A stretch of DNA of 64,000 nt from the NCBI GenBank assembly GCA_964434165.1, contig CAYSUS010000034.1, positions 5,737-69,736 on the forward strand, in the 5' to 3' direction. Origin of the DNA: CAYSUS01 sp964434165. Its GTDB lineage: Bacteria; Planctomycetota; Planctomycetia; Pirellulales; Thermoguttaceae. Numbering within the stretch: position 1 is the stretch's first letter; the number at the start of each line of letters is the position of its first letter. The notes under the pieces are model-generated. The model ran no database searches. It was not told where the DNA came from and was given only the letters and a program-made list of their open reading frames with translations. Shown here piece after piece: positions 51,399-59,277 of the stretch. Position numbers and translations under genes: made by a program.

Positions 51399-54365
51399 GT
51401 GAGGGGCGTGTGCGGCAAATTCGCCGTGGCGGTTGCGGCCTGCGTGGTGTTCTTCTCGGCGATCGACCTGCTCTACGAGTGGACGTGCGCAAGCCGGGAG
51501 TTGGAGGCGACCACGGCCGACGCGATCGACCTGGCGCTGGAATTCGATCTGGCGATCCGCGACTACGTGGGCCGCGAGGTGCGGCCCGCCTTCACGGAGC
51601 GCGTCGGGGAGGACGAGTTCCATCCCGAGGCCATGTCCACTTCGTTCGTCGCCCGCAACGTCTTCGAGAAGGTCCGCAAGCGGTTCCCCGACTACATCAT
51701 CAAGTTCTCCTCGGACAATCCTCGCAACCCGGCCAATCGCGCCGGCCCCGAGGAGGAGCGGATCCTGGACTACTTCCGCGAGCACCCCGAGGCCGACCGG
51801 TGGTCGGGGCGGGTGAAGCTGGAAGGCCGGGAGTACATGGTTCGCGCGATCGCCCGCCGCATGGAGGCCAGTTGTCTGCGGTGCCACGGCAGGCCCGAGG
51901 ACGCCCCGGCGTCGCTGGTCGCCCGCTACGGCCCCGAGGCCGGCTTCCACCGCCAGGTCGGCGACGTGATTGCGACCGACACGGTGGCGATCCCGCTGGC
52001 GAAACTGGCAAGCGCGACGGCCTCGCGTCTCCGCTTCCGCACGATGGTCATGCTGGCGCAGGTCGGCGGGCTGGCGCTAGTGATTCTGATCGTGTTCCGA
52101 CGCCTGGTGGGGCGCCGGCTGGCGCAGATCACGGCCCACTTCGGCCGGGCCGCGGCGAGCGCGGCCGACGAGCCGATTTCGCCGCTGGGCGACCAGGGGC
52201 GCGACGAGATCGGGCAGCTTGCCGGCAGCTTCAACGCGCTGGCCGCGAGGATCCACGCACTTCAGGCCTCGCTGGAGCAGCGCGTGGAGGAGCGAACCGC
52301 GGAGCTGGCGGCCGAGGTCGGCGAGCGCCGCCGCGTGGAGGAAGCCCTGCGCGAGAGCCGCCGGGCCCTGTCCACGCTGCTGGAGAACCTGCCCGGCATG
52401 GCGTACCGTTGCCGTTGCGACGCCGAGTGGACCATGGAGCTGGTCAGCCGCGGATGCGTGGGGCTAACCGGTTATCAGCCGGCGGACCTCGTCGGCAACG
52501 CGCGGCTTTCCTATAGCGACGTGATCCACCCCGACGACCGCCATTTCGTCCGGCTGGGCGTCGATTGCGCGGTGGTCGAGCGGCGGCCCTTCCGCCTGGA
52601 GTACCGCATCGTCACGGCGAGGGGCCAGGTCCGCTGGGTGTGGGAGCAGGGCACCGCCGTGCTCGACGAGGACGGCTCGGTCCGCGCCCTGGAAGGCTTC
52701 GTCATCGACATCCACGACCGCAAACGGGCCGAGGACGGGCGGCGCGAGAGCGAGCGGCGGCTGGAGCTGGCCCTGGAGGGGGCCAACCTGGGGCTGTGGG
52801 ACTGGAACGTGCACACGGGCGACCAGGCGATCAACGAGCGTTGGGCGGCGATGCTCGGGTACTCCAAGAAGGAAGTCGAGTCGCACGTCGTGGCCTGGGA
52901 GCAGCTGATCCATCCCGACGACTACGAGCCCACGATGCGTGCCCTGGCCGCGCATTTCCGCGACGGCGCGGAGTACGCCCCCGAGTTTCGGCTCCGCGCA
53001 CGGGACGGCCGCTGGGTGTGGGTGCAGAGCCGCGGCCGGGTGTTCGAGCGCGACGCGGAGGGCCGCCCCCTGCGTATGGTCGGCATCCACCAGGACATCT
53101 CCGTGCGCAAAGCCGCCGAAGCGGAGCTCGCCCATGCCCGCGACGCCGCCGAGGATGCCAACCGGGCCAAGAGCGAGTTCCTGGCCAACATCAGCCACGA
53201 GATCCGCACGCCGATGACGGCCATCATGAGCTATCTCGACGTGCTGAGCGAGACATGCGGGCGGCGGTGCACGTTCAACCGCGGCGAGATCGGCGACCCG
53301 CTTCAGGTCGTGTCGTACAACGCCCGGCACCTCTTGCAGTTGATCGACGACGTGCTCGATCTCTCGAAGATCGAGGCCGGCCGCCTGGAGCCCCAGCACG
53401 CCGAGTGCTCGCCCGGCCAGCTCGTCGCCGACATCGCCTCCCTGATGCGGGCGCGGGCCGCGGCCAAGGGCCTGCGGCTCCTCGTCGAATTCGTGGGTCC
53501 GGTGCCCGAAGTCGTGCGAACCGACCCGACGCGCCTGCGGCAGATCCTCATGAACGTGGTCGGCAACGCCGTGAAGTTCACCGAGGTGGGCCAGGTGCGG
53601 ATCACCGTCCGCCTCAACCGCGACGGCGCCAACGGACCGGAGCTGGAGATCGAGACCACGGACACGGGGCCGGGCATGTCGCCGGAAATCATCGAGCGGC
53701 TGTTCACGCCCTTCACGCAGGCCGACGCCTCGACCAGCCGCCGGTTCGGGGGCACCGGCCTGGGGTTGACCATCAGCAAGCGCCTGGCCGAGTTGCTTGG
53801 CGGGCGGATCGAGGTCGAGAGCGAGATCGGCCGCGGCAGCACCTTCACCGCCGTCCTCCCGGCCGGTCCGCTCGAAGGCGCGCCCCTGCTGGAGGGTGTG
53901 ACCGAGCGGGACTTCCATCGCGCGGACGAGGCCCTGGCCCCGATCCGCGGGCTGCCCCTGCCGTGCCGCATCCTGCTGGTCGAGGACGGACCCGACAACC
54001 AGCGGATCCTGTCGTTCATCCTCAAAAGGACGGGCGCCGAGGTGGACCTGGCCGAGAACGGCCTGGAGGCCGTGGAGCGGGCCCTCATCTCCATGCGCCA
54101 GGGTCGCCCCTACGACGCCATCTTGATGGACATGCAGATGCCCGTGCTCGACGGGTACGAGGCCACCCGCCGATTGCGCCGCGCGGGATGGGCCGGGCCG
54201 ATCATCGCCCTGACCGCCCACGCCATGACCGAGGACCGCGGCAAGTGCCTCGATGCCGGCTGCGACGACTACCTCTCCAAACCGGTCAGCCGCGCGACGC
54301 TGGTGGAGACGGTCGCGATCCACCTGGCGGGCGCGGACGTTGTCCAGCCCAGCCAATCGTGCTAG
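51399..54365 (+). CDS. Hybrid sensor histidine kinase with CxxCH sensor domain
   Basis: 988 residues from a GTG at 51399, with TGGAGGG at 51386-51392. The order is TM1 (about 7-25); an extracytoplasmic Tll0287/DUF3365-like sensor domain carrying SCLRCHG (Cys159, Cys162, His163), a c-type heme-binding pattern; TM2 (about 214-236); HAMP; two PAS domains (about 325-445 and 455-575); HisKA with the phosphoacceptor His600 in SHEIRTP; HATPase_c (NVVGNAVKF, GTGLGLTISKR); and a C-terminal receiver with Asp911 in ILMDMQMPVLDG and the Lys in YLSKPVSR. This is a membrane sensor that may read heme redox state or bound gas. A cognate output is not visible. The Fe-S protein gene follows 78 bases downstream. 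Confidence 0.93.
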   Translation: MRGVCGKFAVAVAACVVFFSAIDLLYEWTCASRELEATTADAIDLALEFDLAIRDYVGREVRPAFTERVGEDEFHPEAMSTSFVARNVFEKVRKRFPDYIIKFSSDNPRNPANRAGPEEERILDYFREHPEADRWSGRVKLEGREYMVRAIARRMEASCLRCHGRPEDAPASLVARYGPEAGFHRQVGDVIATDTVAIPLAKLASATASRLRFRTMVMLAQVGGLALVILIVFRRLVGRRLAQITAHFGRAAASAADEPISPLGDQGRDEIGQLAGSFNALAARIHALQASLEQRVEERTAELAAEVGERRRVEEALRESRRALSTLLENLPGMAYRCRCDAEWTMELVSRGCVGLTGYQPADLVGNARLSYSDVIHPDDRHFVRLGVDCAVVERRPFRLEYRIVTARGQVRWVWEQGTAVLDEDGSVRALEGFVIDIHDRKRAEDGRRESERRLELALEGANLGLWDWNVHTGDQAINERWAAMLGYSKKEVESHVVAWEQLIHPDDYEPTMRALAAHFRDGAEYAPEFRLRARDGRWVWVQSRGRVFERDAEGRPLRMVGIHQDISVRKAAEAELAHARDAAEDANRAKSEFLANISHEIRTPMTAIMSYLDVLSETCGRRCTFNRGEIGDPLQVVSYNARHLLQLIDDVLDLSKIEAGRLEPQHAECSPGQLVADIASLMRARAAAKGLRLLVEFVGPVPEVVRTDPTRLRQILMNVVGNAVKFTEVGQVRITVRLNRDGANGPELEIETTDTGPGMSPEIIERLFTPFTQADASTSRRFGGTGLGLTISKRLAELLGGRIEVESEIGRGSTFTAVLPAGPLEGAPLLEGVTERDFHRADEALAPIRGLPLPCRILLVEDGPDNQRILSFILKRTGAEVDLAENGLEAVERALISMRQGRPYDAILMDMQMPVLDGYEATRRLRRAGWAGPIIALTAHAMTEDRGKCLDAGCDDYLSKPVSRATLVETVAIHLAGADVVQPSQSC

Positions 54366-54443
54366 GCTGCGTCGTGCGGCCTGCCCTCGCGCAGCGTGGG
54401 CGCGCCCGCCAAAGCCCGTCTCGCATGGGGGGAGACTTCCCTG

Positions 54444-55679
54444 GTGACCGATGCCAACCGCGAGAAGCGCGTGATCGAGGTCGGCAAGCACGTGGCTGAT
54501 ACGCCGACACCGCGGCCGCGCGCGTTGGTCCGCAAGCGTCCGAGCGACTACCCTTCCCTGTCCGCCGCGCATCGCGAGCTGGCCCGCAAGCTCTCCAGTC
54601 CGCTGCTGATCGGGCCGCCGATCTGCGACGAGCTGATGGCGCTGGTCGAGCACGTGTTCAGCGAGGAGGAGGCCGCCGCGGCACGACACCTGGGCCTGTT
54701 GCGGGGCCGCACGGCGCGGGACGTGGCCCGGGCCGCGCGCCGGCCGCTGGAGGAGGTCGAGCCGGCCCTTCAGCGCCTGGCGGTCGAGAAGCGGGTGATC
54801 GCCGCCTCGGGGCCGCCGCTGGAGGAGCGCTACCGGCTGCTGCCGATCGTGCCGGGCATGTTCGAGATGGCGCTGATCGGCGAGTCGCTGGAGAGCCTCA
54901 GCCCCTGGCACCGCCGGTTCATCGAGCTGTTCGAGACGCTTTTCGAGACGGGCTATTCGGCCGACTACCAGGACCGGCCGGTGAACATGGCGCGCGTGTT
55001 GACCGTGGGCGCGGCCATCCACGCCCACCCGATGGCCCTGCCCTCCGACCGCCTGGAGATCATCCTCGACCGATACGACACGTTCGGGATCGGTGAGTGC
55101 CAGTGCCGCACCACGGCCGAGGCCCTGGGCAAGGGCTGCGGGCGCCCCCGCGACAACTGCACGGTGATGGGCGAGTGGGCCGAGCGGGGCATCGCCGACG
55201 GATGGCTGAGAAGCGCCAGCCGCGAGAGCGTGCTTCAGGTCAAGCGCGAGGCCGAGTCGCACGGCCTGGTGACGTGGATCATGAACGTCGAGGCCACCCG
55301 GGGCCAGGCCTCCTGCTCCTGCTGCGGGTGCTGCTGCAAGGCGTTCAAGATGGTCACCGACTTCAACGTCCCCGGCGTGATCGCTCCGGCACACTTCCAC
55401 CCCCGTTTCGAGCTGGCCGACTGCACCTGGTGCGGCAAGTGCGCGCGGGTCTGCCCCATGGACGCGATCCGGGTTGACGCCGAGGAGAAGACGCACGAGC
55501 ACGACGCGGCGCGGTGCATCGGCTGCGGGCTGTGCGCGGTGGCCTGCGACCGGGCCGGCGCCGTCGCGATGGAGCCGGTGCCGGATTACCGGCTGCCCTA
55601 CCGCAGCTGGTTCTCCATGCTCCTGGGCAACGCTCCGAGTATGGCCCGCTCCGCGTGGAAGGTCTGGCGGCAGCGGTAG
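54444..55679 (+). CDS. 4Fe-4S ferredoxin-type protein with Cys-rich motifs
   Basis: 411 residues from a GTG at 54444, with GGAG at 54431-54434. The N-terminal region has a winged-helix-like stretch (ARHLGLLRGRTARDVARAARRPLEEVEPALQRL). The central part carries FGIGECQCRTTAEALGKGCGRPRDNCTVMG, then SCSCCGCCCKAFK, two Cys clusters that suggest additional metal sites. The C-terminus has two classical clusters: CTWCGKCARVCP and CIGCGLCAVACD, four Cys each. No membrane helix is apparent. It is probably an electron-transfer or redox-regulatory protein, related to the helix-turn-helix/ferredoxin proteins of anaerobes. Co-location with a heme-sensing kinase suggests a redox theme, which is inference. 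Confidence 0.9.
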   Translation: MTDANREKRVIEVGKHVADTPTPRPRALVRKRPSDYPSLSAAHRELARKLSSPLLIGPPICDELMALVEHVFSEEEAAAARHLGLLRGRTARDVARAARRPLEEVEPALQRLAVEKRVIAASGPPLEERYRLLPIVPGMFEMALIGESLESLSPWHRRFIELFETLFETGYSADYQDRPVNMARVLTVGAAIHAHPMALPSDRLEIILDRYDTFGIGECQCRTTAEALGKGCGRPRDNCTVMGEWAERGIADGWLRSASRESVLQVKREAESHGLVTWIMNVEATRGQASCSCCGCCCKAFKMVTDFNVPGVIAPAHFHPRFELADCTWCGKCARVCPMDAIRVDAEEKTHEHDAARCIGCGLCAVACDRAGAVAMEPVPDYRLPYRSWFSMLLGNAPSMARSAWKVWRQR

Positions 55680-55777
55680 ATGCCCGTAGCAGGCCCCCTC
55701 CGCGTGCCGTCCGCTGCGCCTTGGCGCCGCTGCCTCGCACGGTCGCGGTTCGGAACGGTCGCGGTTCGCGTTGGGGC

Positions 55778-56725
55778 CTACTTCCGAAGAGCCTTGGCTC
55801 GCTTGCGAGGCTCGACGCGCTTCATTACGACCGGCTCGCGGTCGGGGGCGGCCACGCCCTCGGCGACGCGGCTGGTCGATTCGAAACGGAAGGTGTCGGC
55901 ATCCACGCGCGTCATCACGTCAACCGACTCGATGCGCACGCCGCTGGCCAGCGCCCCCTTGCGGTGAATCAGCCAGCGGTCGCCGTCGCGGGACCAGGTG
56001 GCCTCGAGCACGGTGCCATCCGACTCGAAGAGCCACGACTTGATCTTCTGCGCGACCGGGTCCCAGCCCACGCGGGCCGTGCCCCACGCCACCACCTGGT
56101 TGTTCACGCGAACCGTGAACTCGTGAACCAGGAAGTTCTTGTTGTCCGCCCACTTCCACGTGCTATCGATGGCCTCCGGCTCGGGGGTCTTCCGGCGGTA
56201 TCGCCAGGAGCCCACCAGCCATTCCAGGTCCTTCAGATGCTCGTAGTGCGAAGCGGGAAAGGAGATCGCCGCGCGGATGGCCGCGATCTGCCAGCGCCCG
56301 TCCTGCTTGACGAAGATCACCGTGTGGCGGTGGTCGGCCGGCGGACCCGGCGGTTCGGGCACGTCGCGGGACGTGCCGTCGATGACCGCCACGTCGCTGC
56401 CGAGGAAACGCATCTGCAGCGGCGAGGCCGCCAGCTCGCCCCGGTCGATCTCGGCGAAGTGAAGCTCCATCTCCCGACGAATGGCCTCGCGGCCCTTGAC
56501 GAGCTGTCCGGCCGGGTTGATCCAGTCGCCGTCGGGCGCGAACAGCGCGGCGGCGGCCTCGGCGTCTTCGCGATTGATGGCCCCTTTCAGGGCGTCGACA
56601 ACCGCCCGCACAGCCTGCTCGTCCTTACTGCGCTTGTCGGCACCGTGCTTGCCGGCCGGCTTCTTGGCCAGGGCCGGCGATGCGAGAAGCACCAGCGTTA
56701 TGGCGACAGAGAGGGATCGAATCAT
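55778..56725 (-). CDS. Exported DUF4440/SnoaL-like protein
   Basis: 315 residues. AAGGAA about nine bases upstream supports the ATG; signal peptide 1-20 (VAITLVLLASPALAK). The NTF2-like domain has DEQAVRAVVDALKGAINREDAEAAAALFAPDGDWINPAG, the SgcJ/EcaC or DUF4440 signature, then VIFVKQDGRWQIAAIRAAI. A second domain (about 170-300) with EWLVGSWRYRRKT and FLVHEFTVRVNNQVVAWGTARVGWDPVAQKIKSWLFESDG is a lipocalin-like beta-barrel of the DUF1579 kind. The tail is basic. Function is unknown. It follows the coiled-coil gene with a 31-base gap, so the two are likely co-transcribed. Confidence 0.85.
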   Translation of the reverse strand: MIRSLSVAITLVLLASPALAKKPAGKHGADKRSKDEQAVRAVVDALKGAINREDAEAAAALFAPDGDWINPAGQLVKGREAIRREMELHFAEIDRGELAASPLQMRFLGSDVAVIDGTSRDVPEPPGPPADHRHTVIFVKQDGRWQIAAIRAAISFPASHYEHLKDLEWLVGSWRYRRKTPEPEAIDSTWKWADNKNFLVHEFTVRVNNQVVAWGTARVGWDPVAQKIKSWLFESDGTVLEATWSRDGDRWLIHRKGALASGVRIESVDVMTRVDADTFRFESTSRVAEGVAAPDREPVVMKRVEPRKRAKALRK

Positions 56726-56756
56726 CGTCTCGGTTCCTTGCGGCGGGGCGGCTACG

Positions 56757-57467
56757 TTAACGGTTCGGGTCGGCGGCGGCTTGGGCTCGCCGGATGATGT
56801 CGTCGAGGAACTCCTGCACGGTGAGGTACTCGGCCGCGTTGAGCTGCGGGGCCAGGCCGCGAAGCGTTTCCTTCATCTGCCCCGCCAGGTTGGCGATCTC
56901 CTGGTACTCGGCCGACGTCAATCCGGCCTCCGTGGACTTCCACGCGGCCAGAAGCTTGTCCAGCTTGACGCGGGGTCGCTCGAAACGCGGGTCGAGAAGC
57001 AGCGAGGGCCAGCGCACAGGGCCGTCCGAGGCAGGGGCCTCAGTCTTGCTCTTCTCCGACTCGTAGATATCTACCAGCGGGGTGCCGGAGGCTTCGGCCG
57101 CCGGGGCGCGGGCGGCCATGGCCGCAAGCTGCTGCGACTGCGTCTGCACCTGCTGCATGCGGATCTGATCGACGGCGGCCTGGTTCTGCGCGATCCACGC
57201 CGAATTCTGCCGCGACTGCTGCTTAAGGAACTCGTTTCGCTGCGTCTTCTCCTGGTAGGTCTGGCCGAGCTGCTGGCGGCGGTCGGCGCCCTTCTGGGCG
57301 GCCATCACACCGCGATCGACCACGGCCGCGCTGGGACTGACAAACGGACCCCACCCGTAGCTCCCGTAGCGCGTGTGCGGCACGAACTGGGCCTGCGCCT
57401 TTTCGCCCCAGGCCGGCCAGAGTGCCGCCAGGCAAAGCGCGACGATTGCGGTCCTCGTGAAATGCAT
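56757..57467 (-). CDS. Secreted coiled-coil protein of unknown function
   Basis: 236 residues from the ATG at 57467; the extension to 57752 is unsupported. Signal peptide about 1-26 (VALCLAALWPAWGEKAQAQ). The mature protein begins FVPHTRYGSYGWGPFVSP, then a Gln-rich helix QLGQTYQEKTQRNEFLKQQSRQ and QQVQTQSQQLAAMAAR (about 60-120), likely coiled coil. The C-terminal third (RPRVKLDKLLAAWKSTEAGLTSAEYQEIANLAGQMKETL) is helical and acidic-basic. Such Gln-rich secreted proteins are common in planctomycetes. No function is known. Confidence 0.8.
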   Translation of the reverse strand: MHFTRTAIVALCLAALWPAWGEKAQAQFVPHTRYGSYGWGPFVSPSAAVVDRGVMAAQKGADRRQQLGQTYQEKTQRNEFLKQQSRQNSAWIAQNQAAVDQIRMQQVQTQSQQLAAMAARAPAAEASGTPLVDIYESEKSKTEAPASDGPVRWPSLLLDPRFERPRVKLDKLLAAWKSTEAGLTSAEYQEIANLAGQMKETLRGLAPQLNAAEYLTVQEFLDDIIRRAQAAADPNR

Positions 57468-57779
57468 GATCGACCGTCCTCGAGTGCGACGTTGCAGGAA
57501 GCAGAGGGGTGACGCAGCGCGTACAAGATTATAGCACTCCCGGCAAACTGGGCCGCCTCCAGCCGTCCGGCAAGGAGCGCCAGGCAGGTAGGCTCGCAAG
57601 GGATATGCAGAAGTCGCGGGCGGCGGCCATGCCGCCGCGGGCGCGCCGAGCCGTGCGAACCTGACCCACCGCGGGTTCCCAGGCGTGCCCGCGGCCGGCA
57701 GCGGACTTCTTGCTCGGGGGGCGTCCGGCCGGGGGCCAAGCTGGAGTGGCACGAGAACGAGGATGCTCCGCGAGGCGGA
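57468..57779. other. Intergenic region
   Basis: 312 bases between the coiled-coil and BON genes, both minus strand. Some small G/C-rich palindromes occur, but no gene or clear promoter is supported. Confidence 0.4.
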
Positions 57780-58376
57780 TCAGTAGCGCAACGAGCGCCA
57801 GGGCGAGCCGAGCGCGCGGTTCACGTGCGGCTTGAGCGTCAGCAGGTTCTCGACCCTCCGGGCCCCACCCTGGATCGCGTTGGCCAGAGCGGCGTGTTTC
57901 GCCTCCAGGTCGCGGACCTCGCCGCGAAGCGTGGCCACTCCGTCCGCCACCTGGACGGCGACGGCGTTGGCCGGAACGAGCGGCGACCAAACGAGCTCGG
58001 CCTCGATGTCCTCTTTGATCTTCCAGTCGGGTTTGACGAAGATGCTCGGGTCGATCGTCACCTGGTTGCGGACCTGCTTCACCCCGGCCACGCTCGCGGC
58101 GACCTGCTCCACGCGCCGCTGGGCAAGCTCCGAATCCACCTTACCCTGGAGGATCACCGTCCCGTCGGTGGCCGCCACGCGGATCAGGTAAGGGAAGGCG
58201 TACGCATCGTGACGCAGCGTCAGTTGAACCGCCTCGGCCAACTCCACGTCCGGCGAGTGGATCGTGATGACGATGTCGGCAGGCGGCGGGCTGGGCGGTT
58301 GCCCCCGCGATACCCCGGCTGCCAGCGGAACGAGAAGTAGCGTCAGGGGCGCAATAAGGGGCATGCGACGGATCAT
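57780..58376 (-). CDS. Exported BON-domain protein
   Basis: 198 residues. AGGAGAT at 58385-58391 and a signal peptide (PLIAPLTLLLVPLAAGVSRG) support the ATG at 58376. Two BON domains are visible, in residues about 35-110 (AVQLTLRHDAYAFPYLIRVAATDGTVILQGKVDSELAQRRVEQVAASVAGVKQVRNQVTID) and 120-185 (IEAELVWSPLVPANAVAVQVADGVATLRGEVRDLEAK, VENLLTLKP), each with the central Gly of the BON signature. BON proteins bind membranes or lipids at the outer membrane and periplasm. It is upstream of the coiled-coil gene on the same strand, with a 312-base gap. Confidence 0.9.
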   Translation of the reverse strand: MIRRMPLIAPLTLLLVPLAAGVSRGQPPSPPPADIVITIHSPDVELAEAVQLTLRHDAYAFPYLIRVAATDGTVILQGKVDSELAQRRVEQVAASVAGVKQVRNQVTIDPSIFVKPDWKIKEDIEAELVWSPLVPANAVAVQVADGVATLRGEVRDLEAKHAALANAIQGGARRVENLLTLKPHVNRALGSPWRSLRY

Positions 58377-58809
58377 GGCGGTGGATCTCCTGTGGCTATG
58401 GCGGCGTTGCACCCTGGCTGTGCTGTCTCGGCCTTGCAACGAAGTCTTCCCAGACGGCCTTAAGTTACCAAATCCCCCAAAGAACACAATCTTTTTTAGC
58501 TATCCTATCTCAAGATTTTTGGCAAAGGTCCGCCTCGCCAATAGCACCATAGAGGGGATGGTTCCCTGGCGGTGCAGCCTGCTTCAGGGGGCTCCGACGC
58601 CGCGCTGCCGGGCGGAGCGCGTCGGCCAAGTAAGCAAGGCTGTTCTCCGGGCGCTCAACGCGCCGACCGAGCACTCCACCTGTTCGAGGGGATTGGCAAC
58701 GCGTCGTTGTTTTCCCGTTGTCCGACCCCTTGTGGCCGAACACAACATGCGTTACCACGAACCGAGACATCCCGCCGCCCGCCGCAGCCCCGAGCGAGGA
58801 AGCTCCGTT
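58377..58809. other. AT-richer divergent intergenic region
   Basis: 433 bases between the BON gene (minus) and the RidA gene (plus). The stretch 58462-58535 is far more AT-rich than the surroundings and includes an A/T tract around 58490-58500. It probably holds the promoters, but no hexamer pair stands out. GAGGAAG near 58794 is the ribosome-binding site of the RidA gene. Confidence 0.45.
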
Positions 58810-59271
58810 ATGAACGCAGAATCCCGGCTGGAGGGCTTGGGAATCCAGCTCCCGATTCCGCCGGAGCCCAAGGGCCTTTATCGGCCGCTGCTGATCGTGG
58901 ATCACCTGGCCTACACCTCGGGGCATCTGCCTCTGGCGGCCGACGGCCTTCTGGTCACCGGGCGGCTGGGCGCGGGCCTGGACGAGCAGGCCGGACACGC
59001 CGCGGCGCGGCTGACGGGCCTTTCCATCCTGGCGACGTTGCGCAAGGAGCTGGGCAGCCTCGACCGCATCCGCCGCGTGGTGCGGATCTTCGGCCTGGTC
59101 AACTCCACGCCCGAGTTCACCGCGCAGCCGGCGGTGATCGACGGGTGCAGCGAGCTGTTCGTCCAGGTGTTCGGCGCGCAAGAGGGCGCGGGCGCGCGAA
59201 GCGCCGTGGGCGCCGCCGCCTTGCCGCTGGGCGCGGCCGTGGAAATCGAGGCGGTGTTCGAGATCGAGTAG
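58810..59271 (+). CDS. RidA/YjgF-family protein
   Basis: 153-residue protein of the Rid superfamily, which hydrolyses reactive enamine/imine intermediates released by PLP enzymes. Typical blocks are YRPLLIVDHLAYTSGHLPL, AAARLTGLSILATLRKELGSLDRIRRVVRIFGLVNSTPEF and GARSAVGAAALPLGAAVEIEAVFEIE; the last contains an Arg at the position of the catalytic Arg of RidA. The length is slightly longer than E. coli RidA, as in the YjgH/Rid-like branches. It is convergent with the DUF4091 gene (six bases between stops). Confidence 0.92.
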   Translation: MNAESRLEGLGIQLPIPPEPKGLYRPLLIVDHLAYTSGHLPLAADGLLVTGRLGAGLDEQAGHAAARLTGLSILATLRKELGSLDRIRRVVRIFGLVNSTPEFTAQPAVIDGCSELFVQVFGAQEGAGARSAVGAAALPLGAAVEIEAVFEIE

Positions 59272-59277
59272 GGGTCG

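Noticed and set aside
52464..55502. A 1,012-codon minus-strand frame opposite the hybrid kinase
   Set aside because: The plus-strand kinase domains are unambiguous; the antisense frame has repetitive His/Arg/Gly composition without a family signature.
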